From Datisca glomerata (lineage: Eukaryota > Streptophyta > Magnoliopsida > Cucurbitales > Datiscaceae), in assembly GCA_003255025.1 (NCBI GenBank), contig QANY01002371.1:1488001-1552000 (forward strand): a stretch of 64,000 nt of DNA. Reading direction: 5' to 3'. The translations under genes were made by a program, and so were the position numbers. The first letter of the stretch is position 1, and each line of letters begins with the position of its first letter. Below, piece by piece: positions 23,451 to 34,912 of the stretch. The notes beneath the pieces are model-generated. The model made no database searches. It had not been told where the DNA came from and was given only the letters and a program-made list of their open reading frames with translations.

Positions 23451-23725
23451 ATGAAAAAGCACTTACATGTGGAAGTGACGAAGAGTAAAGGAACCGAATT
23501 CTAATGTTTTCCAGTTCCAAAAAGCAATTTGAACAATATACCCACAAAACAAAATTTATATCAAATGGGTAATACCAAAGATGGTATTTTCGTTGAAATT
23601 TTGAATGAATGTAACCTTCTTATCATGTCCAGCACTAGCCAACAACTTCCCATCTGAGGAGAAATGACAGCAGACAACTTTGCTATTGCTTTTACGTATG
23701 GAACCAACTTCATTGAAAGAAAAAC

Positions 23726-24160
23726 CTGAATTAGGAAAAGGTCTAACAATTTAGAAAATGAACTTACAATGTCAACTTTCTCAAAGCAACTAAACAGGAA
23801 AGTTCAATGCAAAGTACATGGTATTTTTTTGACACGGACAAGGAAAACCTTACTCAATGGAATTACAAGTATTAATTAAGGTTATTCTAGCATCCTAAAC
23901 GCCATATGATACAATAGCCTTATTCTGGTTAAATCAACAGGCCTTTTCCACCGATTAAACTATCCTCTCCCAAAACCATACAACTAGGGATCATAGGAGC
24001 AAAGTCAAAATAAGTGAAGAGATCAAAGAAACTAGCAATACTGCCAATACCCAATTCAAAGGACACGACAACAAAAATACCCATACTTACTCTGAACGGT
24101 TGATCATTCTTCACGTCCTGGACGATGAGGCTTCATGTCTCAATGGTGAAGTATCACACT
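23726..24160. other. Upstream flank of the first recognised WD40 exon
   Basis: No exon of the LUG/LUH N-terminal half could be recognised here. The frames present look fortuitous. Confidence 0.45.
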
Positions 24161-24164
24161 GATG

Positions 24165-24345
24165 CTAACCTTCCTCGGATGACCAAGAGGTGGCTATGAC
24201 GAGGCTGTGGTGACAACGGGCTGTGGCGACGATGGGCGGTGGCGACGATCGAGAGAGGCTAGGGCACTCGGAGGCTGCGGTGACGGGGCTGTGGCGACGA
24301 CGGGCAGTGGCGACGATCGAGAGAGGTAGGGCACTCGGCTGCTTA
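24165..24345 (+). repeat. GC-rich ~76-bp tandem repeat
   Basis: Two units of about 76 bp share 'gtggcgacgatcgagagag' (about 24,237 and 24,307) and 'tagggcactcgg', preceded by 'gaggctgtggtgac' words. It is a sharp GC-rich island in AT-rich DNA and resembles repetitive 5' coding regions of plant transposons. No reliable protein is seen. Confidence 0.75.
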
Positions 24346-24399
24346 CTCGACTTCTCTCTCTGTCTAAATATAAAAGCAAAAGAGGAAATTGTAAATTTT

Positions 24400-26377
24400 A
24401 TGTAATTGGCAAAAGACGAAAATCTTTTAAGTCCCGCTTTTTTTTTCTAATTCCACAGGTTTGTGAGGTTCATTTAAAATGTTGTAGCTGTATTTATTTC
24501 ACAAGAGAAAGTAGTAAATTTTACCGTTAAATCTTGTAGAATTGTATATTTTTTTTAGTGATTAGATTTATTATAAAAATAAACAAATAAACAAATACTA
24601 AATTATATTTACTGTATACCAACGTACAAAACAATCTTGTAAACATACAATAATTTATTGTTATTAATTATAAGAATATTCATGAGATACATATATCTCT
24701 AAAATCATGCACACGATCCTTCAACTTCCTAATAAGCTTATATAATTATTGTTCAATGAAATTTAATACTCCAACAAGTTATACATATGCAAACTTGAAA
24801 ATGAAACAATAACTTTTAAAAATATCTATTACACGATGTTACATTTCAGAGTCATTTAATATTCTATCAACAAGTTTTTAGTTGATGTTTTTCTAGTCAA
24901 TCGTCAGAAAATCATGGTTTAGCTAATTATGCGAGCACCAACTATCATTGAGTTTTTCTTAATCAAAATCAAAATGTAAAAGAATTCATTTTATAAGAAG
25001 TTAGTAGAATTCAATTGTAAATGGACAAAATGTAAAAGATTTCATTTTATAAGAATTAGTAGAATTCCATTGTGTACCCCCTTTGTAATGAAATTTGAAA
25101 TTAAAATTATAAATAGAGAAATGTTGATGATGAATAATTTCTTTTCTATCCTAATTATTTATATTACTTAAATAGGTTGAGATTTAATTTGAAAACAATA
25201 ATTAGCTTTATATATGATTTATAATTGTTCATTGCATAAGAGTGAAATCATTTAACATCGATGTAATTGGATAAGCCGTTATTATTTCAGATAAACTAAG
25301 TTTTTTAGTAGTTTTCTTAAGAAAATGGATAATTATTTCGTGTTACTTGAAAAATTAAAGTTAAGATAACACGTTGAACAATCAAAGTCGTGTAACTATA
25401 CATGATCATTCATATAAAATAACGACTTTTAGTCATTATCTTTATTCTATTGTATAATAAAGTTTATAATCTTAAAAAAACGTCTTAATGTGCAGTTAGT
25501 GTGATTTAAATTCCTATAAATTAAATCAAGTTGTAAATCTACATTATTTTTATTATTTTATGTAGATATATGTATTCACACATTGACATAATTAATCAAA
25601 AGAAATGCATGAGTGTGGAAAATACAATGAATATCTTCTAATGAATAAAAAGCAAACATTCATGTCTATTTTTTTTTCTTAGGTTACTATATCAAGTGTA
25701 CTTTTTGTCTTTTTTAAATAGAAGAATGATAATTAGATTTTAATTTTTCAAAATAAATATTTTATCTCTTTGTATATAGTAATTAATACATTTAATACGG
25801 TAAATTCTAAAAAGAAAAAAAGACAAAATGGTAAGAAAGTCACATTATTGTTATTAAGAAGAGCAATTAAGGATTAGTAAGAAAACTACATGGATAAATA
25901 TATTTCTCCAATTTTGGTACTTTTATACATGTTATAGTTTATAGATTATAGATAACAGAGATAGAGATATATTAATTGGACTGATTTTTAAGTTGAAAAA
26001 ATATGTCGGTATTACACCTTGCAATGGAGATCTCATGCCTATATTACAAAAATAAGATAAAATATAAGATATATAGATTTATAATTTGATATTTTTATTA
26101 TGGATGGATATCATTTACTATAATTGTTGAAGGAAATGACAAAAGTTAGTAACTTAAAAAACTTTTACATGAGTTTAAAACTGTCTTCTTTGATATAATT
26201 ATACATAATAACTCAACCTAATTACTTATGTATTATTATTAATTTTGTGTGGTATATTAATCAATAAAATTTGAGTTATACACGAGTAATATTCATGAAT
26301 GACGTGGCACAAAGTAGATACTGACACTTGACACAGTGATAGATGATATAAGATTTAATTTTATAAATACAAAAATA
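24400..26377. other. AT-rich gene-free spacer
   Basis: It contains a ~57-bp tandem duplication at about 24,967-25,077 ('aaaatgtaaaaga-ttcattt' twice, each followed by 'tagtagaattc'). Nothing else is recognisable. Confidence 0.65.
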
Positions 26378-27395
26378 CACTACAAGAAAAACATCATTTC
26401 ACGGCAGCTTTATGTTAGCGGTTATGGCAACTGCTGGTACAAAAAAGTGGTGAGGATGTTCGGCGGTGATTTTGGCAAAATCGCCGCTATATATTATTAT
26501 TTCCGGTGGTTAACAATCGTCAGCTTAATTCCTCAATAAAATATAAGAGCTTGTAGTTCTATAACCACCGGTAAAAATCCTTTAAATCCCTAGACTCCCC
26601 CAACCCGTGATTTACTTTTCTCCATTTTCTCCCTTCACACTCTCAGGCGATTTAGAGGATCCGACCACTCATCCATGCCTCATCTCTTCGTCGTCGCTCT
26701 TCGTCGTCGATCACTAGTCATCCTCATTGTTCGTCGACCACCGGTGAGTCTCTCTCTCTCTCATCTCTCATGTATCTCCTGTCTCTCACTCTCGATTATG
26801 GAGTTTTCCTTTATTTCTATAATTTATCTCCCTACTCATCTTCTTCAGGTTCCAAACCTCTAGCATATTCATCAATATATATCAAAGACCAATTTAAGTT
26901 AATTAATGATGTTCTTGATCCATTTTTCAATGTTCTTCATGCGTTTCGTACATCTGATCATTTGACGCTATTTAATTTTTTTCCTTTTTGAGTTACTAAA
27001 TTAGTGTTGTTAGATGATATAGTATTTTCGTGTCTTCTTTCCCTTCTTCTTTTCTCCTCTTTGGACTTTGAAACCTAGACTTACTCTTGCTGGAAGTGTT
27101 TATAATTGAGAATTCCTGGGTTTTCTTTTAGCTATCTCTAGTTCCACCTGTTTTCTGCAAAACTCGTTACTTAGTTAGTTGGGTATTACTTTGCTTGCAA
27201 AAAATAGGATCCTCACTCATGTAGGTGTTAGGTCTAAAATAATGAGTTATACTGTTTCATCATTTATGGAGTTGTTGGCAATAATGATGCACGTACATAT
27301 GTCCATTGAAGTGTTTTATAATATTCTTATCACTTTAATCTTCTCTAATTTCATTGTATTGAACGATTTATTATAGTGTTCAGATTGATTTTACA

Positions 27396-30300
27396 ATGGA
27401 TAAAAGTTGAATTAGAAAATTTCGAGTTAGTCAAGAGTACCTTATTGGAGTTAAGGAGATTCTTAATTTTACTTTTGAAAGAGTTTCATTAGAGGGTATG
27501 ATTTCGTGTCCATGTAAATATTATGTAAATATCTTGAGGATGAATAGGAAGAGTGTGTATGAGCAGTTGGTGTGTAATGGGTTTACCATTGGTTATACAT
27601 ATTGGTTTTCCCATTGTGAATCCATATTACAAAATTCAAATGGAGAAGAGTTTAATGAAAGACATGTGAACTATACATATGTGCATCAAGCTTGTGATGA
27701 CAATATGCATGACTTATTGCGTGATGTATTCAGAGTTGTGGGTAATGAAAGAAGATCAGATGATTTGCAAATAGAGCCAGTTGCTAATAATATGAATGAA
27801 CAACTAAATGAAGATACTCAACACATAGGTTGATGATTTCTCTGACTTAGTAAGAGATAGTAATGAACATTTACATCCATGATGCAAAAAAATTTCAAAA
27901 CTCTCATTTATTGTGCATCTTTACCACATCAAGTGTCTTCATGGATTGAGTAATGAGGCACTATCAAAGTTGCTTGACTTGTTGATGTTGTGTGTTGCCA
28001 AAAATATTTTATGAAGCTATGAAGATTGTAAAAAAATTGGGTCTTGGGTATGAAAAGATACATGCTTGTCCAAATGACTACATATTATATTAGAAAGACA
28101 AAGAACAAGACCAATCATCTACCACTTGTGGTACTTCAAGGTGGATAACCAATGTGGGTGGGTGGGTGGGAGTACATCACAATCTCAAAAAAAAAAATGA
28201 AGAAGAACCCAAAACCTACTAAAGTGATGCGTTACTTTCCTTTAAAAGGGAGGTTACAAAGATTATACATGTCCTCTAAAACTACTGACAGTATAAGACG
28301 ACATCATGTAAAGCGCACTGAAGATGGCGTTTTAAGACATCTTGTTGATTCAACTGCTTGAAAATCATTTGACTCTAGAGATACTAAATTCTTATCTGAA
28401 TCACATAATGTCAGGCATGGTTTAGCTAGTGATGGTTTTAACCCGTTTGGAGTAATAAGTGTTGGTTATAGTATGGGGCTTGTTCTTTTGATTCCATTTA
28501 ATTTACCTTATCGGATGTGCATAAAACATACATAATTAATTATTTCTACTCTTATCCATGGGCCAAAAATTCCTGAAAATAATATTGACTTGTATTTGCA
28601 ACCATTGATAGAAGATTTGAAAGAATTATGAGAAACGAGTGTTGATACATACGATGCATCAACGAATGAAGTTTTTAAAATGTGTGCGGCATTGTTATGG
28701 ACCATTAGTGACTTTCTAGGATTAGATAATTTGTTTGAGTGTAGTACACATTCATATTTTGCTTGCTCCCATTGTAATTATGAGATAGATTATCAACGTT
28801 TGAAATATAATAAAAAATTCATGGGCCACAGGAGATTTTTAGAGCCTGGCCATAGATTTCATCGTGATGGTAGAATTTTTAACGCCATAATTGAGAATAG
28901 ACCGGCCCATATTTCTCCTACGGGATCAGATATTTTACAACAAGTTCAAGGCCTTAATGTCACTTTTGAAAAAAGTAAATAATCTGACCAATGAAGAGCT
29001 GGCGATGATAATGCGCAATTTTGGAAGAAGGAAAATATATTTGTTTCAACTACCTTATTGTGAGTTTAATCTTATACGGCATAATCTTGATGTAATGCAC
29101 ATGCAAAAAAAAATACATATGATAATGTACTAGGGATAATTCTTGACGATCCACGAAAGAGTAAAGATAATTATAAGGCCCGTCTAGACCTTCAACATAG
29201 GGATATAATGAGTCAACTTCATCCAATGATTTAGGGTGATACCACTTACTTACCCCATGATTTATTTTCAATGATGAATGATGAAAAAGACATTTTTAAT
29301 GTACTAAAGAGTATCAGAGTTCTTGATGGATAAGCAACGCAAGATTCAAGGTCTTAAAAGTCATGATTTATCACATTACCATGTAACAATTTTTACCCAT
29401 AGCATTAATGGTGTTTTAGCAAAGAATGTGTACTCTGTTTTATTTGACTTCGAATGGTTCTTCAGAGAATTATGTTCTAAAAGTCTGCAAATAGATATGA
29501 TCGACAAGATTTAGTCTCTAATTGTGGTCATACTTCGTCAAATGGAACAAATCTTTCCTCCATCCAATTTCACATCATGGTACACATAGTAGTACACTTG
29601 GAAAATGAGGCAAATATTGCTGGACCCGTGCATTATAGGTGGATGTATCCTATTGAGAGGTATCAATTTAAAAGTTTTGTTCATTAATTCATAATGTAAA
29701 AATTCACATGCGCTTGTGTTAATTTCTTACATGTCATTGTATTAGGTATCCTAGTAAGCTTAAATCATATGTTTATAATAAAGCTCATCCGGAAGGTTCC
29801 ATAACGGAGGAATATATAATACATGAGTGTGCAACATTCTGCTCGAGATACCTTTAGGGATTCAAAACAAGATTTAAGCATCCTTCTCGAAATTGGGATG
29901 GTGAAGAAGAGAAAACCACACATGATCCTATTCTTCCTAATATAGGATGACTAGCAACAATCACAAAAGAAGATTATCTTGATGATAAGTCCTCGTTGCA
30001 AGTGCATAGAGTTGTATGAATTGACAACTGACAGAATATTTCCAACGGTAATAATTTAACTTTTACATATTTCTCAACTAAATTGTTGAATATTTATATA
30101 ATTCATCTATCGGCTGTGTAGAAAATGTGAAGTAGATGTGAGGAGGGAAATTGTCGACATCGACATGCCCCAAACGAGGTCCAACATTTGGTGCATGAAA
30201 ATTTTTTTGGATGGCTTCAAACTTATGTAAGTTTAAATTTGTAAGTTAATTTCAGGTAATTTTGGTATAAAAAATTTACAAGTTAATTTTGAATATACTT

Positions 30301-31031
30301 TACTTTTATTGAATAGGCCTGCAAGAATAAAGTGTCAGATGAAATAAAATGGTTGACTCGTGGTCCAAATAGAGTGGTAAAGAAATATGTGGGATTTAAT
30401 ATAAACGAATCTCTATTTCGCATCAAAGAAGTGATGCAACACTGAAAATGCAGAATGGTGGGGTTTTAGTGATTGTCGAGACTAGAAGTTACGCGAGTTC
30501 GAGGGTTACAAATCCAATAACAGGAGAAGTAAAATATTATGGGATATTGGCGGAGATTATTGAATTGAACTACTATGATAAGTTCAATGTAATGTTATAT
30601 AAGTGTGACTAGATTGACACCACGAATTTTAGAAGAAAAGTTGATGAATTTGGTTTTATACTTGTTAATTTTTCACGTTGTGTTCACACTAGTGAAAAAA
30701 TTTGAAAGATGAACCATTCGTCTTTGCATCTCAAGCGCATCTTGTGTATTATATACAAGATAAGAAAGATAAATATTGGCATGTTGTGGTACACACAAAA
30801 CCAAGAGACATATCTGACTTAGGTGATCCTAATAATGATAAAACTCTTGATAATGAAGTAGAGATGAATTTTGAAAGTGAGTTACATGATAGTTCTCATT
30901 TAGAAGAAGTATTACATAATAATGAAGAATGTATCAATTTAGTTAGCGAGTTATATATTGTTGGTGTAACTATTGAAAATACATTTCATATGAATGTTGC
31001 TTTCGATCAGGATAGTGATAACTCAATTTGA
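27396..31031 (+). pseudogene. CACTA TNP2-type transposase remnant
   Basis: Decayed transposase of the plant CACTA family. The start at 27,396 reads MDKS-stop, where the family has Trp, followed by YLIGVKEILNFTFERV and the transposase-associated domain (ISCPCKYYVN, NGFTIGYTYWFSHCE). The catalytic TNP2 domain runs from 28,200 to 29,110: VMRYFPLKGRLQRLYMSSKT, VRHGLASDGFNPFG, NIDLYLQPLIEDLKEL, TYDASTNEVF, ALLWTISDFLG, HFACSHCNYE-like words, then NLDVMHM. A DUF4218-like part follows at 29,330-29,950 (QGLKSHDLSHYHV, FFRELCSKSLQ, YNKAHPEGSITEEYI). The DUF4216-like C-terminus lies at 30,330-30,850 (WLTRGPNRVVKKYVGFNI, PITGEVKYYGILAEIIELNY, PFVFASQAHLVYYIQD). Many stops and frameshifts; some gaps (29,690-29,750; 30,050-30,320) look like introns. 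Confidence 0.9.
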
Positions 31032-31238
31032 TTGCGTTATTGAATTATGTATGTATTTATTTGATAGTGTTAATATCTAATTTTTTTAAATTATCATGGT
31101 CCTCAGAATTTATCTATTCAATAGAGTTGATAAGTTATGTCTTTCTTTGATAATGTTATTATCTATTTTGTTGTGCAAGTTTATCCATCATGGTCCATAT
31201 TATACGTTTGTGCGATGTAGTTGAGGAATATTTAGTTG

Positions 31239-31246
31239 GTGAAGAT
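31239..31246. repeat. hAT target-site duplication, left copy
   Basis: 'gtgaagat', identical to 32,315-32,322; eight bases is the hAT target duplication length. Confidence 0.93.
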
Positions 31247-32314
31247 CAGAGGTGGCAAGTGGGCCGGTTTGGCCCATGAAACCGGATGAACCAGCCTGTT
31301 AAAATCTAACCCGGCCCAACCTGGTATTGTATAGTACCGGGCGATTAAGGCCAACGAGTCAATTCTGGGCCTTTACGGGCCTTGCATTCCAGTATTATAG
31401 CCTGGCCCAAATCGGCCTGAATGTTAGGCACGGACTGGACATGCCCGTGAGGCCCGTGAGCCTGAATCGGCCCGGCCGTTGACATTCGCTCTTACTCGCA
31501 AAAATTAAACAATTGTGCGTGTATTAAAGTTTGAACCTTTGACCACTCCCTTAAAAATCACACTAATTACTGATAGACCAAGACAAACGTTGTGAAGATA
31601 TTATATAATATATTATTATTATCTTTCAACACATTTTATCAAATTCTTTATCTAATATATTTTTGAGATAAACATATTTAATTAAATAAAAAATCATATT
31701 TTTTGTTTAAATGAATATTTTATTTAATGAAAATATGGTCCAAGAAAACTTTAAAAATATTGGCTTAGTATTCTGAATATTTTTTATTTTGTTAATGAAC
31801 ATGAATTATAAATTAGTTATTAATTATTTATTATATTTTAGATTTTAGATGAATATGAATTTCACAAATTTTATGAATTTAATAAATAAAATAATTATTT
31901 TACTTATTATAATAAGTTTTTCTATTGAGATTTAAAGTAATAAAAGAAAATAATTAAAAAAAAGTAGCATGACTTGCATATAGCCAATTGACAATCTCTA
32001 CATTTCATTCATTCTCCATCAATGTTCCCCATATGCATTTTTGATAATTACAACACATTAAAGGAAAACAGACCGGTATGGTTATTTAATCAGTACATGT
32101 TACTTAGTCAGCTCGGACCGGACCATCTCAGGCTCGACCCGTGAGTTCATAGGTCAGTTCAGCGGTTCATTCTGGGCCTCCCTAAAATTCCAATGGGTCG
32201 GCCCGAAACCAGCCCTTGAACCACTTGAAAAAGCTCAGAATCGGCCCGTGAACCGCCCAAGCCGAGCATTGACGAACCAGGTCAGGCCCAGGCCGACCTG
32301 GTTTTCCACCTCTA
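31247..32314. mobile_element. Non-autonomous hAT element, 1,068 bp
   Basis: It begins 'cagaggtggcaag' and ends 'ccacctcta', giving inverted termini of the hAT form (C/T)AGAGGTGG. Flanks are a perfect 8-bp target duplication. Subterminal regions (31,260-31,480 and 32,090-32,300) are packed with GGCCCG/CGGGCC words in both orientations, as in many plant hAT elements; the 500-bp core is AT-rich and non-coding. It sits inside the 3' part of the CACTA element, so it is younger. No transposase is encoded. Confidence 0.93.
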
Positions 32315-32322
32315 GTGAAGAT
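32315..32322. repeat. hAT target-site duplication, right copy
   Basis: 'gtgaagat', identical to 31,239-31,246. Confidence 0.93.
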
Positions 32323-32423
32323 CCACCATGTTGTTGGGCAATACCCTCAAAGCATGTGTTTAGACATTTTTAATTTGAAATTAATGAAATTACATTTTTC
32401 TTATAATTATTCTTTTAAATTAT

Positions 32424-33866
32424 TGTTGAATAATTTATATATATGAATATATGAAAATTCTATATTCATTAATGAGACTATGATCTTGTATAAGTACGAG
32501 AAGATTAAGATCATAGATAATAAGTAAAATAGTCCACTGCATATTGAAGTATGAAATCTTTAATGAATGATTGCTAGTATGATTCACTAAACATTATGAA
32601 TGTATGTGATCTAAATCTAGATCATTGATGTTGATAGATATCTTAGTGAAAATACTTTATATAATTAGATTATATAGGACATGATCGATGTGGATTAATG
32701 TCTTTATTAACTTACCATTTATGATAAATATTTAATACACATCAAATTTAATGATAATATGTAGATCAGTCTAAATCCTGAGTAGTCATAAACTCTCATG
32801 CATGTCTATTGGGTCTCTTTGATTCACTCGTTAAAGTTTGTTTGTAAAACTGGCTAATGATATTTGTTTAGAAGATTCAGTGACATGGATGGCTGGGAAA
32901 ATGATCTTACATGATTTAGAATCCAAGCTTTTCTAACGGATCATATATTGATTCTCTTAAGTGTTAACTATGAACTGAATGTTTATTGAGCTAAATTTTA
33001 TAATATGATTATAAATTGACCATTCAATAGTTAATTAATAGTACTTAATGATCAAGAGGTAACTAGAAGGGTAAAATGGTAATTTTAACAAGCTCTAATT
33101 TACAACAATAATTGGAGCACACAACTACATGAAGTGATTATATTAATGGACTACACGAGAATACTCTGTAAATATATTCTATAATTACTAAGAGTGCAAT
33201 TTCATATTTATAGTGGAGTAAAAATGAAATTAATAAATAATATTATTTAATTAGAGAGTTTAATTAATAATCTGATTTATTAAAACTTCGAATTATGGGT
33301 ATATGGTCCTCATGTCACCTCTGTACTAAACGAATTAGGGTGTGAATATTTCAGGACATGAGAAAACTACTAACTTACGATGAGAATTAATTTTTCTAAT
33401 GTAAATATATAATTATGAGATAATTATATGTAATTAATTAATTAATTAAACTATTTAATGTAATTTTTAAAAATTATAAGTAAATAATTTTATCAATTAA
33501 TTTTGTGTTGATCGATAAGTCAAACAAAATATTTGATTTATAAAATTAAATAGTATTAAATTATTATGAGATAATGATTTGATTTAATTTATCTAATCTA
33601 TTAATTAAGAAATAAGATAATTGACTGGGAGATCAAATAAGTTAATTTTGAATTAATTGATATCTAGATATTTTTTCGATTAAAATAAATAATAATTTTG
33701 AATTAATTGATTGGCACTACAGCAGTGTCGTGATTCATCAGTGTCGTGAGGCATTATGGCTCTTCACGGCACACTGCAGTGTCATGTGGCACTGTAGTGT
33801 TGCTCAATTTTAGTGGGTTCCACTACAATGACACATTTTATAATTAATTTATGTACACCCTTAAAA
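32424..33866 (+). repeat. LTR-like dispersed repeat, copy C
   Basis: The longest uninterrupted copy of the repeat seen at 555-1,632 and 2,655-4,190. The left end may be the LTR start, 'tgttgaataattta' at 32,424. Collinear phrases with copies A and B run to 'cactgcagtgtcatgtggca' (33,770) and end near 33,866, where an unrelated GC-richer sequence starts. No coding sequence. Confidence 0.65.
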
Positions 33867-33867
33867 A

Positions 33868-34110
33868 ATCTGAGGCCTAGGCCCTGGGGAAGTTTATCAA
33901 TCCTAGGGCTTATACCTCGGGAAAGCTTAACCACCCTGAAGCATTGGCCTCGGGGAAGCTCATCGACCGCGGGGCCTAGGCCTCGAGGAGGCTCCTCAAC
34001 CCCACATCCTAGGCCTCAAGCAAGCTCACCAACTTGGGGCCTAGGCCTCAGGGAAGACAACCCACCTCGGGGCCTAGCACTTTATGAGAGTTTACCCTCC
34101 TCGGGGACAA
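33868..34110 (+). repeat. 33-bp minisatellite, about 7 units
   Basis: Units of the form 'ggcctaggcctcggggaagc' plus about 13 bases (tcatcaaccnngg) repeat with drift. The period of 11 codons keeps a Pro/Arg-rich frame open (34 kb plus strand); no gene is called. It lies at the start of the Gypsy LTR-like segment. Confidence 0.88.
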
Positions 34111-34905
34111 GCGTCTCGGGACCCTCGAGGGTCACAGATGGTGCTCGTGTGAATCAACTTGTGTTCTGAGTAAGTCCCAATAGAAAGAGGTTCTTGCTTG
34201 GAGAAGATTTAAGGGGGGAAATCTCCCGCCTCAGTTCAAATAGGGCGCATGGGCTAGGGTAGAAGCTTGCAGGGTGTGATCGTATACATTTAATACACCT
34301 AGGCCAATCAGAGATGGGGGTATAAGAAAAAGCATGAAGCCCACTACTCAAGGAGTCAGTCAAACTGCGCCCAGTAGGGTGTCATCATAAGCATTTTATG
34401 CGACGGTCCAATAGAGGTCGATGAAGTATATTGTGGGATACGAGAACATGTTATCCTGACATGCGAGACCATCATCTGTTACCTCGTACCCCACCAAGCC
34501 AATCAGAGAAGCCTGAAGTCGGGGGTTGGTTCGAGGAGGCACCTTATTAGATGAGAGGTCAAATAATTTATGAAGACCAACCTGACCTTAAGGCTAGCTT
34601 TCCACTATAAATATTCTAGTAAATGCACTTTAAAAGGTACACAAAACTTCCAACTACTTCTCTACTTTGCTCGCCTTCATCCTTTACTAACTTGAGCTAC
34701 AAAGTGGTAAAAGGAGACCACCCCCCTCTCATCTTGGTCTCCTACTTTACCTTTCCCTACTGCAGGTGTGGAGAAAAAAATGGAGCAGACACATTGCTGA
34801 CATATTCTCGCCTCCAAGATTTAACCTTCAACATGTTTATAAGATGTGTTATTACTACCAACCTAGTCCCAAAGTATATGTCGTATCCGTAAGAAATTTA
34901 TACAT
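34111..34905 (+). mobile_element. Gypsy-type LTR-like segment
   Basis: Promoter and leader layout typical of plant Gypsy LTRs: 'actataaatattcta' (about 34,603), followed by short CT-rich leader words, 'actaacttgagctacaaagt' at 34,688 and 'tactgcaggtgtgg' at 34,758. GC content is higher than the flanks. No gag-pol follows, so it is a solo or truncated piece. The exact ends are not visible. Confidence 0.5.
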
Positions 34906-34912
34906 AAATATA

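Larger units (their letters stand above)
20468..23725 (-). pseudogene. LEUNIG/LEUNIG_HOMOLOG-type WD40 co-repressor fragment
   Basis: Four exons of the WD40 half of a LUG/LUH-type transcriptional co-repressor, a nuclear plant protein. In transcription order: 23,725-23,616 ([29 protein letters not shown]); 22,287-22,138 (VVLWNMETLQTE, DVRFRPNSTQLATSS, VKLWDAPQ); 20,891-20,777 (GGSAHVRFQP, stop, IGQLLAAATENIVSTFDIE); 20,662-20,468 ([49 protein letters not shown]). All have GT and AG borders. A TGA replaces the Arg codon after RFQP, the third/fourth exon junction is out of phase, the exon normally lying between 22,138 and 20,891 is missing (a Copia fragment sits there), and the N-terminal LUFS region and last WD repeats are absent. 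Confidence 0.9.
26378..32423 (+). mobile_element. CACTA (En/Spm-type) DNA transposon, 3' end lost, hAT inserted
   Basis: It starts with the canonical CACTA terminus 'cactacaagaaaa' at 26,378. The next 150 bp carry subterminal motifs with opposed GGCGGTGATTTT/AAAATCGCCGC words. A CT-rich leader (26,590-26,780) precedes TNP2-type coding remains (27,396-31,031) on the same strand. No matching ttttcttgtagtg end is found before the LTR-like repeat at 32,424, so the 3' terminus is missing and the 3-bp target duplication cannot be checked. A 1,068-bp hAT element splits its 3' region. Confidence 0.85.

Noticed and set aside
24060..24130. Possible N-terminal LEUNIG exon with a donor-like gtatggg
   Set aside because: The peptide in any frame does not resemble the LUG/LUH region preceding the first recognised WD40 exon.
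33813..34169. 118-codon Pro/Arg-rich frame
   Set aside because: Product of the 33-bp minisatellite with an 11-codon period.
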